DNA of 64,000 nt from the NCBI GenBank assembly GCA_920105625.2, contig OV050032.1:93604542-93668541 (forward strand). The letters are read 5' to 3'. The DNA is from Clusia tigrina (taxonomy: Eukaryota; Arthropoda; Insecta; Diptera; Clusiidae). The notes beneath the pieces were generated by a model that searched no databases, was not told the DNA's origin, and was given only the letters and a program-made list of their open reading frames with translations. Every line of letters begins with the position of its first letter. Position 1 is the first letter of the stretch. Shown one piece after another: positions 12,634 to 26,000 of the stretch. The position numbers and the translations under genes are program-made.

Positions 12634-15600
12634 CCTAACTTCTATACGGTACGTCCTACACCTATCAAAGTTTGCAACATACAAATGCTTGTATTTTTTT
12701 ACTGGAGCTTCATAAAACCTTGAAATTTTGTAACAATGAAGTACTCGAGCCTCTTGTCAATTTTAGCTATTGCTCAAAACTATGCTACCCCAGAGTCCCA
12801 AATCAAACACTGATAAAACTTCAAAAGGCCCTAACTTCTATAAGGTACGTCCTACACCTATCAAAGTTTGCAACAAACAAATGCTTGTAACTTTTTACTG
12901 GAGCGTCATAAAACCTTGAAATTTTGTAACAATAAAGTACCCGAGCCTCTTGTCAATTTAAGCTATCGCTCAAAGCTATGCTACGCTTGAGTCCCAAATC
13001 AAACACTGATAAAACTTCAAATGGCCCTAACTTCTATACGGTATGTCCTACACCTATCAAAGTTTGCAACATACAAATGCTTGTAACTTTTTACTGGAGC
13101 GTCATAAAACCTTGAAATTTTGTAACAATAAAGTACTCGAGCATCTTGTCAATTTAAGTTATCGCTCAAAACTATGCACATCTAGAGTCCCAAATCAAAC
13201 ACTGATAAAACTTCAAACGCCCCTAACTTCTATACGGTACGTCCTACACCTATCAAAGTTTGCAACATACAAATGCTTGTAACTTTTTACTGGAGCGTCA
13301 TAAAACCTTGAAATTTTGTAACAATAAAGTACTCGAGCCTCTTGTCAATTTAAGCCATCGCTCAAAGCTATGCTACCCTAGAGTCCCAAATCAAACACTG
13401 ATAAAACTTCAAACGCCCCTAACTTATTTACGGTACGTCCTACACCTATCAAAGTTTGCAACATGCAAATGCTTGTATCTTTTATTGGAGCGTCTTAAAA
13501 ACCTTGAAGTTTTGTAACAATAAAGTACCCGAGCCTCTTGTCAATTTAAGCCATCGCTCAAAGCTATGCTACCCTAGAGTCCCAAATCAAACACTGATAA
13601 CACTTCAAACGCCCCTAACTTATTTACGGTACGTCCTACACCTATCAAAGTTTGCAACATACAAATGCTTGTATCTTTTTATTGGAGCGTCATAAAACCT
13701 TAAAGTTTTGTAACAATAAAGTACGCGAGCATCTTGTCAATTTAAGTTATCGCTCGGAACTATGCTACCCCAGAGTCCCAAATCAAACACTGATAAAACT
13801 TCAAATGGCCCTAACTTCTATACGGTACGTCCTACACCTATCAAAGTTTGCAACATACAAATGCTTGTATCTTTTTACTGGAGCGTCATAAAACCTTGAA
13901 ATTTTGTATCAATAAAGTACTCGAGCCTCTTGTCAATTTAAGCTATTTCTCAAAACTATGCTACCCTAGAGTCCCAAATCAAACATTGATAAAGCTTCAA
14001 ACGCCCCTAACTTCTGTACGGTACGTCCTACACCTATCAAAGTTTGCAACATACAAATGCTTGTAACTTTTTACTGGAGCGTCATAAAACCTTGAAATTT
14101 TGTAACAATAAAGTACTCGAGCCTCTTGTCAATTTAAGCCATCGCTCAAAGCTATGCTACCCTAGAGTCCCAAATCAAACACTGATAACACTTCAAACGC
14201 CCCTAACTTATTTACGGTACGTCCTACACCTATCAAAGTTTGCAACATACAAATGCTTGTATCTTTTTATTGGAGCGTCATAAAACCTTAAAGTTTTGTA
14301 ACAATAAAGTACGCGAGCATCTTGTCAATTTAAGTTATCGCTCGGAACTATGCTACCCCAGAGTCCCAAATCAAACACTGATAAAACTTCAAATGGCCCT
14401 AACTTCTATACGGTACGTCCTACACCTATCAAAGTTTGCAACATACAAATGCTTGTATCTTTTTACTGGAGCGTCATAAAACCTTGAAATTTTGTATCAA
14501 TAAAGTACTCGAGCCTCTTGTCAATTTAAGCTATTGCTCAAAACTATGCTACCCTAGAGTCCCAAATCAAACACTGATAAAACTTCAAATGGCCCTAACT
14601 TCTATACGGTACGTCCTACACCTATCAAAGTTTGCAACATACAAATGCTTGTAACTTTTTACTGGAGCGTCATAAAACCTTGAAATTTTGTAACAATAAA
14701 GTACTCGAGCCTCTTGTCAATTTAAGCCATCGCTCAAAGCTATGCTACCCTAGAGTCCCAAATCAAACACTGATAAAACTTCAAACGCCCCTAACTTATT
14801 TACGGTACGTCCTACACCTATCAAAGTTTGCAACATACAAATGCTTGTATCTTTTTATTGGAGCGTCATAAAACCTTGAAGTTTTGTAACAATAAAGTAC
14901 TCGAGCATCTTATCAATTTAAGTTATCGCTCAGAACTATGCTACCCTTGAGACCCAAATCAAACACTGATAAAACTTCAAATGGCCCTAACTTTTATACG
15001 GTACGTCCTACACCTATCAAAGTTTGTAACATACAAATGCTTGTATCTTTTTACTGGAGCGTCATAAAACCTTAAAGTTTTGTAACAATAAAGTACGCGA
15101 GCATCTTGTCAATTTAAGTTATCGCTCAGAACTATGCTACCCCAGAATCCCAAATCAAACACTGATACAACTTCAAATGGCCCTAACTTCTATACGGTAC
15201 GTCCTACACCTATCAAAGTTTGCAACATACAAATGCTTGTAACTTTTTACTGGAGCGTCATAAAACCTTGAAATTTTGTATCAATAAAGTACTCGAGCCT
15301 CTTGTCAATTTAAGCTATTGCTCAAAACTATGCTACCCTAGAGTCCCAAATCAAACACTGATATAACTTCAAATGGCCCTATCTTATATACGGTACGTCC
15401 TACACCTATCAAAGTTTGCAACATACAAATGCTTGTAACTTTTTACTGGAGCGTCATAAAACCTTGAAATTTTCTAACAATAAAGTACTCGAGCCTCTTG
15501 TCAATTTAAGCTATCGCTCAAAACTATGCTACCATTGAGTCCCAAATCAAACACTGATAAAACTTCAAATGGCCCTAACTTCTATACGGTACGTCCTACA

Positions 15601-15807
15601 CCTATCAAAGTTTGCAACATACAAATGCTTGTAACTTTTTACTGGAGCGTCATAACACCTTGAAATTTTGTAACAATAAAGTACCCGAGCCTCTTGTCAA
15701 TTTAAGCTATCGCTCAAAGCTATGCTACGCTTGAGTCCCAAAGCAAACACTGATAAAACTTCAAATGGCCCTAACTTCTATACGGTACGTCCTACACCTA
15801 TCAAAGT
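12280..15807 (+). repeat. Block A, copy 3
   Basis: Follows copy 2 in direct tandem. Shared markers include TTGTATTTTTTTACTGG (about 12691), GCACATCTAGAG (13177), the compensated-indel monomer (13456) and GATACAAC (15165). Private changes include CTATTTCTCAAAAC and CATTGATAAAGCTTC at about 13943-13999. Similarity to copy 2 fades near 15650, where this copy has CATAACACC. Confidence 0.8.
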
Positions 15808-17699
15808 TTGCAACATACAAATGCTTGTAACTTTTTACTGGAGCGTCATAAAACCTTGAAATTTTGTAACAATAAAGTACCCGAGCCTCTTGTCAATTTA
15901 AGCTATCGCTCAAAGCTATGCTACGCTTGAGTCCCAAATCAAACACTGATAAAACTTCAAATGGCCCTAACTTCTATACGGTACGTCCTACACCTATCAA
16001 AGTTTGCAACATACAAATGCTTGTATCTTTTTATTGGAGCGTCATAAAACCTTAAAGTTTTGTAACAATAAAGTACGCGAGCATCTTGTCAATTTAAGTT
16101 ATCGCTCGGAACTATGCTACCCCAGAGTCCCAAATCAAACACTGATAAAACTTCAAATGGCCCTAACTTCTATACGGTACGTCCTACACCTATCAAAGTT
16201 TGCAACATACAAATGCTTGTATCTTTTTACTGGAGCGTCATAAAACCTTGAAATTTTGTATCAATAAAGTACTCGAGCCTCTTGTCAATTTAAGCTATTG
16301 CTCAAAACTATGCTACCCTAGAGTCCCAAATCAAACACTGATTAAACTTCAAATGGCCCTAACTTCTATACGGCACGTCCTACACCTATCAAAGTTTGCA
16401 ACATACAAATGCTTGTAAATTTTTACTGGAGCGTCATAAAACCTTGAAATTTTGTAACAATAAAGTACTCGAGCCTCTTGTCAATTTAAGCCATCGCTCA
16501 AAGCTATGCTACCCTAGAGTCCCAAATCAAACACTGATAAAACTTCAAACGCCCCTAACTAATTTACGGTACGTCCTACACCTATCAAAGTTTGCAACAT
16601 ACAAATGCTTGTATCTTTTTATTGGAGCGTCATAAAACCTTTAAGTTTTGTAACAATAAAGTACTCGAGCATCTTATCAATTTAAGTTATCGCTCAGAAC
16701 TATGCTACCCTTGAGACCCAAATCAAACACTGATAAAACTTCAAATGGCCCTAACTTCTATACGGTACGTCCTACACCTATCAAAGTTTGTAACATACAA
16801 ATGCTTGTATCTTTTTACTGGAGCGTCATAAAACCTTAAAGTTTTGTAACAATAAAGTACGCGAGCATCTTGTCAATTTAAGTTATCGCTCAGAACTATG
16901 CTACCCCAGAATCCCAAATCAAACACTGATAAAACTTCAAATGGCCCTAACTTCTATACGGTACGTCCTACACCTATCAAAGTTTGCAACATACAAATGC
17001 TTGTATCTTTTTACTGGAGCGTCATAAAACCTTGAAATTTTGTATCAATAAAGTACTCGAGCCTCTTGTCAATTTAAGCTATTGCTCAAAACTATGCTAC
17101 CCTAGAGTCCCAAATCAAAGACTGATAAAACTTCAAATGGCCCTAACTTCTATACGGTACGTCCTACACCTATCAAAGTTTGCAACATACAAATGCTTGT
17201 AACTTTTTACTGGAGCGTCATAAAACCTTGAAATTTTGTATCAATAAAGTACTCGAGCCTCTTGTCAATTTAAGCTATTGCTCAAAACTATGCTACCCTA
17301 GAGTCCCAAATCAAACACTGATATAACTTCAAATGGCCCTATCTTATATACGGTACGTCCTACACCTATCAAAGTTTGCAACATTCAAATGCTTGTAACT
17401 TTTTACTGGAGCGTCATAAAAACTTGAAATTTTCTAACAATAAAGTACTCGAGCCTCTTGTCAATTTAAGCTATCGCTCAAAACTATGCTACCATTGAGT
17501 CCCAAATCAAACACTGATAAAACTTCAAATGGCCCTAATTTCTATACGGTACGTCCTACACCTATCAAAGTTTGCAACATACAAATGCTTGTAACTTTTT
17601 ACTGGAGCGTCATAAAACCTTGAAATTTTGTAACAATAAAGTACCCGAGCCTCTTGTCAATTTACGCTATCGCTCAAAGCTATGCTACGCTTGAGTCCC
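15808..17699 (+). repeat. Linking monomers between block A copy 3 and the 12-monomer repeat
   Basis: Ten monomers. The first has GTACCCGAG and ACGCTTGAGTCCCAAATC. The next (16004-16591) reproduce the GTACGCGAG, GTATCAATAAAG and GCCATC series of block A. Then come CCCTTGAGACCC, CCAGAATCCC, AATCAAAGACTG, GATATAAC and ACCATTGAG monomers in the order also seen around 29.1-30.1 kb and 34.3-35.1 kb. Confidence 0.7.
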
Positions 17700-20052
17700 A
17701 AAGCAAACACTGATAAAACTTCAAATGGCCCTAACTTCTATACGGTACGTCCTACACCTATCAAAGTTTGCAACATACAAATGCTTGTAACTTTTTACTG
17801 GAGCGTCATAAAACCTTGAAATTTTGTAACAATAAAGTACCCGAGCCTCTTGTCAATTTAAGCTATCGCTCAAAGCTATGCTACGCTTGAGTCCCAAAGC
17901 AAACACTGATAAAACTTCAAATGGCCCTAACTTCTATACGGTACGTCCTACACCTATCAAAGTTTGCAACATACAAATGCTTGTATCTTTTTACTGGAGC
18001 GTCATAAAACCTTGAAATTTTGTATCAATAAAGTACTCGAGCCTCTTGTCAATTTAAGCTATTGCTCAAAACTATGCTACCCTAGAGTCCCAAATCAAAC
18101 ACTGATAAAACTTCAAATGGCCCTAACTTCTATGCGGTACGTCCTACACCTATCAAAGTTGCCAAACATACAAATGCTTGTATCTTTTTACTGGAGCGTC
18201 ATAAAACCTTGAAATTTTGTAACAATAAAGTACTCGAGCATCTTGTCAATTTAAGTTATCGCTCAAAACTATGCAACCCTAGAGTCCCAAATCAAACACT
18301 GATAAAACTTCAAATGCCCCTAACTTCTATACGGTACGTCCTACACCTATCAAAGTTTGCAACATACAAATGCTTGTATTTTTTTACTGGAGCGTCATAA
18401 AACCTTGAAATTTTGTAACAATGAAGTACTCGAGCCTCTTGTCAATTTTAGCTATTGCTCAAAACTATGCTACCCCAGAGTCCCAAATCAAACACTGATA
18501 AAACTTCAAAAGGCCCTAACTTCTATGAGGTACGTCCTACACCTATCAAAGTTTGCAACAAACAAATGCTTGTAACTTTTTACTGGAGCGTCATAAAACC
18601 TTGAAATTTTGTAACAATAAAGTACCCGAGCCTCTTGTCAATTTAAGCTATCGCTCAAAGCTATGCTACGCTTGAGTCCCAAATCAAACACTGATAAAAC
18701 TTCAAATGGCCCTAACTTCTATACGGTATGTCCTACACCTATCAAAGTTTGCAACATACAAATGCTTGTAACTTTTTACTGGAGCGTCATAAAACCTTGA
18801 AATTTTGTAACAATAAAGTACTCGAGCATCTTGTCAATTTAAGTTATCGCTCAAAACTATGCACATCTAGAGTCCCAAATCAAACACTGATAAAACTTCA
18901 AACGCCCCTAACTTCTATACGGTACGTCCTACACCTATCAAAGTTTGCAACATACAAATGCTTGTAACTTTTTACTGGAGCGTCATAAAACCTTGAAATT
19001 TTGTAACAATAAAGTACTCGAGCCTCTTGTCAATTTAAGCCATCGCTCAAAGCTATGCTACCCTAGAGTCCCAAATCAAACACTGATAAAACTTCAAACG
19101 CCCCTAACTTATTTACGGTACGTCCTACACCTATCAAAGTTTGCAACATGCAAATGCTTGTAACTTTTTACTGGAGCGTCATAAAACCTTGAAGTTTTGT
19201 AACAATAAAGTACCCGAGCCTCTTGTCAATTTAAGCTATCGCTCAAAGCTATGCTACGCTTGAGTCCCAAAGCAAACACTGATAAAACTTCAAATGGCCC
19301 TAACTTCTATACGGTACGTCCTACACCTATCAAAGTTTGCAACATACAAATGCTTGTATCTTTTTACTGGAGCGTCATAAAACCTTGAAATTTTGTATCA
19401 ATAAAGTACTCGAGCCTCTTGTCAATTTAAGCTATTGCTCAAAACTATGCTACCCTAGAGTCCCAAATCAAACACTGATAAAACTTCAAATGGCCCTAAC
19501 TTCTATGCGGTACGTCCTACACCTATCAAAGTTTGCAACATACAAATGCTTGTATCTTTTTACTGGAGCGTCATAAAACCTTGAAATTTTGTAACAATAA
19601 AGTACTCGAGCATCTTGTCAATTTAAGTTATCGCTCAAAACTATGCAACCCTAGAGTCCCAAATCAAACACTGATAAAACTTCAAATGCCCCTAACTTCT
19701 ATACGGTACGTCCTACACCTATCAAAGTTTGCAACATACAAATGCTTGTATTTTTTTACTGGAGCGTCATAAAACCTTGAAATTTTGTAACAATGAAGTA
19801 CTCGAGCCTCTTGTCAATTTTAGCTATTGCTCAAAACTATGCTACCCCAGAGTCCCAAATCAAACACTGATAAAACTTCAAAAGGCCCTAACTTCTATAA
19901 GGTACGTCCTACACCTATCAAAGTTTGCAACAAACAAATGCTTGTAACTTTTTACTGGAGCGTCATAAAACCTTGAAATTTTGTAACAATAAAGTACCCG
20001 AGCCTCTTGTCAATTTAAGCTATCGCTCAAAGCTATGCTACGCTTGAGTCCC
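17700..20052 (+). repeat. 12-monomer unit, copy 1 (2353 bp)
   Basis: Matches 20053-22405 at offset 2353 (12 x 196 + 1). The odd base comes from a 1-bp insertion that makes GTTGCCAAACAT (about 18158) and is shared at 20511. Monomers at 17964, 18357, 18728, 18945, 19337, 19533 and 19729 all have a partner 2353 bp on. Inside the unit the first seven monomers are partly repeated after 1372 bp. Confidence 0.82.
18160..18356 (+). repeat. 197-bp monomer following GTTGCCAAACAT
   Basis: Reads AAAGTTGCCAAACATAC instead of AAAGTTTGCAACATAC, a small rearrangement with one added base. The same variant is at about 20513 and 30704. Other 197-bp monomers come from single added A bases, at 11887-12083 (private), 34232-34428 and 36193-36389 (shared by the 1961-bp pair). 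Confidence 0.88.
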
Positions 20053-22405
20053 AAAGCAAACACTGATAAAACTTCAAATGGCCCTAACTTCTATACGGTA
20101 CGTCCTACACCTATCAAAGTTTGCAACATACAAATGCTTGTAACTTTTTACTGGAGCGTCATAAAACCTTGAAATTTTGTAACAATAAAGTACCCGAGCC
20201 TCTTGTCAATTTAAGCTATCGCTCAAAGCTATGCTACGCTTGAGTCCCAAAGCAAACACTGATAAAACTTCAAATGGCCCTAACTTCTATAAGGTACGTC
20301 CTACACCTATCAAAGTTTGCAACATACAAATGCTTGTATCTTTTTACTGGAGCGTCATAAAACCTTGAAATTTTGTATCAATAAAGTACTCGAGCCTCTT
20401 GTCAATTTAAGCTATTGCTCAAAACTATGCTACCCTAGAGTCCCAAATCAAACACTGATAAAACTTCAAATGGCCCTAACTTCTATGCGGTACGTCCTAC
20501 ACCTATCAAAGTTGCCAAACATACAAATGCTTGTATCTTTTTACTGGAGCGTCATAAAACCTTGAAATTTTGTAACAATAAAGTACTCGAGCATCTTGTC
20601 AATTTAAGTTATCGCTCAAAACTATGCAACCCTAGAGTCCCAAATCAAACACTGATAAAACTTCAAATGCCCCTAACTTCTATACGGTACGTCCTACACC
20701 TATCAAAGTTTGCAACATACAAATGCTTGTATTTTTTTACTGGAGCGTCATAAAACCTTGAAATTTTGTAACAATGAAGTACTCGAGCCTCTTGTCAATT
20801 TTAGCTATTGCTCAAAACTATGCTACCCCAGAGTGCCAAATCAAACACTGATAAAACTTCAAAAGGCCCTAACTTCTATAAGGTACGTCCTACACCTATC
20901 AAAGTTTGCAACAAACAAATGCTTGTAACTTTTTACTGGAGCGTCATAAAACCTTGAAATTTTGTAACAATAAAGTACCCGAGCCTCTTGTCAATTTAAG
21001 CTATCGCTCAAAGCTATGCTACGCTTGAGTCCCAAATCAAACACTGATAAAACTTCAAATGGCCCTAACTTCTATACGGTATGTCCTACACCTATCAAAG
21101 TTTGCAACATACAAATGCTTGTAACTTTTTACTGGAGCGTCATAAAACCTTGAAATTTTGTAACAATAAAGTACTCGAGCATCTTGTCAATTTAAGTTAT
21201 CGCTCAAAACTATGCACATCTAGAGTCCGAAATCAAACACTGATAAAACTTCAAACGCCCCTAACTTCTATACGGTACGTCCTACACCTATCAAAGTTTG
21301 CAACATACAAATGCTTGTAACTTTTTACTGGAGCGTCATAAAACCTTGAAATTTTGTAACAATAAAGTACTCGAGCCTCTTGTCAATTTAAGCCATCGCT
21401 CAAAGCTATGCTACCCTAGAGTCCCAAATCAAACACTGATAAAACTTCAAACGCCCCTAACTTATTTACGGTACGTCCTACACCTATCAAAGTTTGCAAC
21501 ATGCAAATGCTTGTAACTTTTTACTGGAGCGTCATAAAACCTTGAAGTTTTGTAACAATAAAGTACCCGAGCCTCTTGTCAATTTAAGCTATCGCTCAAA
21601 GCTATGCTACGCTTGAGTCCCAAAGCAAACACTGATAAAACTTCAAATGGCCCTAACTTCTATACGGTACGTCCTACACCTATCAAAGTTTGCAACATAC
21701 AAATGCTTGTATCTTTTTACTGGAGCGTCATAAAACCTTGAAATTTTGTATCAATAAAGTACTCGAGCCTCTTGTCAATTTAAGCTATTGCTCAAAACTA
21801 TGCTACCCTAGAGTCCCAAATCAAACACTGATAAAACTTCAAATGGCCCTAACTTCTATGCGGTACGTCCTACACCTATCAAAGTTTGCAACATACAAAT
21901 GCTTGTATCTTTTTACTGGAGCGTCATAAAACCTTGAAATTTTGTAACAATAAAGTACTCGAGCATCTTGTCAATTTAAGTTATCGCTCAAAACTATGCA
22001 ACCCTAGAGTCCCAAATCAAACATTGATAAAACTTCAAATGCCCCTAACTTCTATACGGTACGTCCTACACCTATCAAAGTTTGCAACATACAAATGCTT
22101 GTATTTTTTTACTGGAGCGTCATAAAACCTTGAAATTTTGTAACAATGAAGTACTCGAGCCTCTTGTCAATTTTAGCTATTGCTCAAAACTATGCTACCC
22201 CAGAGTCCCAAATCAAACACTGATAAAACTTCAAAAGGCCCTAACTTCTATAAGGTACGTCCTACACCTATCAAAGTTTGCAACAAACAAATGCTTGTAA
22301 CTTTTTACTGGAGCGTCATAAAACCTTGAAATTTTGTAACAATAAAGTACCCGAGCCTCTTGTCAATTTAAGCTATCGCTCAAAGCTATGCTACGCTTGA
22401 GTCCC
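20053..22405 (+). repeat. 12-monomer unit, copy 2 (2353 bp)
   Basis: Tandem copy of 17700-20052, with few differences, such as CTATAAGGTACG at about 20288, AGAGTGCCAAATC at 20831, AGAGTCCGAAATC at 21223 and CATTGATAAAAC at 22023. It is followed not by another 12-mer but by a 7-monomer-phase continuation (22453 and 22670 match 21081 and 21298 at offset 1372). Confidence 0.82.
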
Positions 22406-24628
22406 AAATCAAACACTGATAAAACTTCAAATGGCCCTAACTTCTATACGGTATGTCCTACACCTATCAAAGTTTGCAACATACAAATGCTTGTAACTTT
22501 TTACTGGAGCGTCATAAAACCTTGCAATTTTGTAACAATAAAGTACTCGAGCATCTTGTCAATTTAAGTTATCGCTCAAAACTATGCACATCTAGAGTCC
22601 CAAATCAAACACTGATAAAACTTCAAACGCCCCTAACTTCTATACGGTACGTCCTACACCTATCAAAGTTTGCAACATACAAATGCTTGTAACTTTTTAC
22701 TGGAGCGTCATAAAACCTTGAAATTTTGTAACAATAAAGTACTCGAGCCTCTTGTCAATTTAAGCCATCGCTCAAAGCTATGCTACCCTAGAGTCCCAAA
22801 TCAAACACTGATAAAACTTCAAACGCCCCTAACTTATTTACGGTACGTCCTACACCTATCAAAGTTTGCAACATGCAAATGCTTGTATCTTTTATTGGAG
22901 CGTCATAAAACCTTGAAGTTTTGTAACAATAAAGTACCCGAGCCTCTTGTCAATTTAAGCCATCGCTCAAAGCTATGCTACCCTAGAGTCCCAAATCAAA
23001 CACTGATAACACTTCAAACGCCCCTAACTTATTTACGGTACGTCCTACACCTATCAAAGTTTGCAACATACAAATGCTTGTATCTTTTTATTGGAGCGTC
23101 ATAAAACCTTAAAGTTTTGTAACAATAAAGTACGCGAGCATCTTGTCAATTTAAGTTATCGCTCGGAACTATGCTACCCCAGAGTCCCAAATCAAACACT
23201 GATAAAACTTCAAATGGCCCTAACTTCTATACGGTACGTCCTACACCTATCAAAGTTTGCAACATACAAATGCTTGTATCTTTTTACTGGAGCGTCATAA
23301 AACCTTGAAATTTTGTATCAATAAAGTACTCGAGCCTCTTGTCAATTTAAGCTATTGCTCAAAACTATGCTACCCTAGAGTCCCAAATCAAACACTGATA
23401 AAACTTCAAACGCCCCTAACTTCTATACGGTACGTCCTACACCTATCAAAGTTTGCAACATACAAATGCTTGTAACTTTTTACTGGAGCGTCATAAAACC
23501 TTGAAATTTTGTAACAATAAAGTACTCGAGCCTCTTGTCAATTTAAGCCATCGCTCAAAGCTATGCTACCCTAGAGTCCCAAATCAAACACTGATAACAC
23601 TTCAAACGCCCCTAACTTATTTACGGTACGTCCTACACCTATCAAAGTTTGCAACATACAAATGCTTGTATCTTTTTATTGGAGCGTCATAAAACCTTAA
23701 AGTTTTGTAACAATAAAGTACGCGAGCATCTTGTCAATTTAAGTTATCGCTCGGAACTATGCTACCCCAGAGTCCCAAATCAAACACTGATAAAACTTCA
23801 AATGGCCCTAACTTCTATACGGTACGTCCTACACCTATCAAAGTTTGCAACATACAAATGCTTGTATCTTTTTACTGGAGCGTCATAAAACCTTGAAATT
23901 TTGTATCAATAAAGTACTCGAGCCTCTTGTCAATTTAAGCTATTGCTCAAAACTATGCTACCCTAGAGTCCCAAATCAAACACTGATAAAACTTCAAATG
24001 GCCCTAACTTCTATACGGTACGTCCTACACCTATCAAAGTTTGCAACATACAAATGCTTGTAACTTTTTGCTGGAGCGTCATAAAACCTTGAAATTTTGT
24101 AACAATAAAGTACTCGAGCCTCTTGTCAATTTAAGCCATCGCTCAAAGCTATGCTACCCTAGAGTCCCAAATCAAACACTGATAAAACTTCAAACGCCCC
24201 TAACTTATTTACGGTACGTCCTACACCTATCAAAGTTTGCAACATACAAATGCTTGTATCTTTTTATTGGAGCGTCATAAAACCTTGAAGTTTTGTAACA
24301 ATAAAGTACTCGAGCATCTTATCAATTTAAGTTATCGCTCAGAACTATGCTACCCTTGAGACCCAAATCAAACACTGATAAAACTTCAAATGGCCCTAAC
24401 TTCTATACGGTACGTCCTACACCTATCAAAGTTTGTAACATACAAATGCTTGTATCTTTTTACTGGAGCGTCATAAAACCTTAAAGTTTTGTAACAATAA
24501 AGTACGCGAGCATCTTGTCAATTTAAGTTATCGCTCAGAACTATGCTACCCCAGAATCCCAAATCAAACACTGATAAAACTTCAAATGGCCCTAACTTCT
24601 ATACGGTACGTCCTACACCTATCAAAGT

Positions 24629-25412
24629 TTGCAACATACAAATGCTTGTAACTTTTTACTGGAGCGTCATAAAACCTTGAAATTTTGTATCAATAAAGTA
24701 CTCGAGCCTCTTGTCAATTTAAGCTATTGCTCAAAACTATGCTACCCTAGAGTCCCAAATCAAACACTGATATAACTTCAAATGGCCCTATCTTATATAC
24801 GGTACGGCCTACACCTATCAAAGTTTGCAACATTCAAATGCTTGTAACTTTTTACTGGAGCGTCATAAAACCTTGAAATTTTCTAACAATGAAGTACTCG
24901 AGCCTCTTGTCAATTTAAGCTATCGCTCAAAACTATGCTACCATTGAGTCCCAAATCAAACACTGATAAAACTTCAAATGGCCCTAACTTCTATACGGTA
25001 CGTCCTACACCTATCAAAGTTTGCAACATACAAATGCTTGTAACTTTTTACTGGAGCGTCATAACACCTTGAAATTTTGTAACAATAAAGTACCCGAGCC
25101 TCTTGTCAATTTAAGCTATCGCTCAAAGCTATGCTACGCTTGAGTCCCAAAGCAAACACTGATAAAACTTCAAATGGCCCTAACTTCTATACGGTACGTC
25201 CTACACCTATCAAAGTTTGCAACATACAAATGCTTGTAACTTTTTACTGGAGCGTCATAAAACCTTGAAATTTTGTAACAATAAAGTACCCGAGCCTCTT
25301 GTCAATTTAAGCTATCGCTCAAAGCTATGCTACGCTTGAGTCCCAAATCCAACACTGATAAAACTTCAAATGGCCCTAACTTCTATACGGTACGTCCTAC
25401 ACCTATCAAAGT
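24629..25412 (+). repeat. 4-monomer unit, source copy (784 bp)
   Basis: Contains the GATATAAC/TACGGCC monomer, the TTTTCTAACAATGAAG/ACCATTGAG monomer, the CATAACACC monomer and the AATCCAACAC monomer. The first three reappear with the same single-base markers 784 bp downstream. Confidence 0.82.
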
Positions 25413-26000
25413 TTGCAACATACAAATGCTTGTAACTTTTTACTGGAGCGTCATAAAACCTTGAAATTTTGTATCAATAAAGTACTCGAGCCTCTTGTCA
25501 ATTTAAGCTATTGCTCAAAACTATGCTACCCTAGAGTCCCAAATCAAACACTGATATAACTTCAAATGGCCCTATCTTATATACGGTACGGCCTACACCT
25601 ATCAAAGTTTGCAACATTCAAATGCTTGTAACTTTTTACTGGAGCGTCATAAAACCTTGAAATTTTCTAACAATGAAGTACTCGAGCCTCTTGTCAATTT
25701 AAGCTATCGCTCAAAACTATGCTACCATTGAGTCCCAAATCAAACACTGATAAAACTTCAAATGGCCCTAACTTCTATACGGTACGTCCTACACCTATCA
25801 AAGTTTGCAACATACAAATGCTTGTAACTTTTTACTGGAGCGTCATAACACCTTGAAATTTTGTAACAATAAAGTACCCGAGCCTCTTGTCAATTTAAGC
25901 TATCGCTCAAAGCTATGCTACGCTTGAGTCCCAAAGCAAACACTGATAAAACTTCAAATGGCCCTAACTTCTATACGGTACGTCCTACACCTATCAAAGT
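25413..26000 (+). repeat. 4-monomer unit, truncated second copy
   Basis: Repeats TACGGCCTACACC (about 25587), TTTTCTAACAATGAAG (25665) and CATAACACC (25845) of the preceding unit. It then joins at about 26001 to a CAACATGCAAATG monomer, the start of the next 16-monomer unit. The duplication is absent from the downstream copy at 27764-28547. Confidence 0.82.

Larger units (their letters stand above)
13456..19140 (+). repeat. 29-monomer segment, upstream copy of a 12.5-kb-spaced duplication
   Basis: Each monomer matches the one 12544 bp (64 monomers) downstream. Shared private markers include TTGTAAATTTTTACTGG (16413 and 28957), CCTAACTAATTTACGG (16554 and 29098), CCTTTAAGTTTTG (16638 and 29182), AATCAAAGACTG (17113 and 29657), TAAAAACTTGAAATT (17417 and 29961), CCCTAATTTCTATACGG (17534 and 30078) and GTTGCCAAACAT (18158 and 30702). 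Both ends lie at CAACATGCAAATG monomers. Confidence 0.82.
22866..26000 (+). repeat. 16-monomer unit (3135 bp) with an internal 4-monomer duplication
   Basis: The first 13 monomers (22866-25412) match 26001-28547 at offset 3135 (16 x 196 - 1; each copy starts with a 195-bp monomer). Shared markers include TTTTTGCTGGAGC (24065 and 27200), TACGGCCTACACC (24803 and 27938), TTTTCTAACAATGAAG (24881 and 28016) and CCCAAATCCAACAC (25342 and 28477). The last three monomers (25413-26000) copy 24629-25216. Confidence 0.82.

Noticed and set aside
22670..23104. Longest open frame, 144 codons (a twin is at 31489-31923).
   Set aside because: It exists only because one monomer lost a T and is 195 bp, a multiple of three, so the frame passes through two monomers. 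It also starts at TTG and has no ribosome-binding or promoter context.
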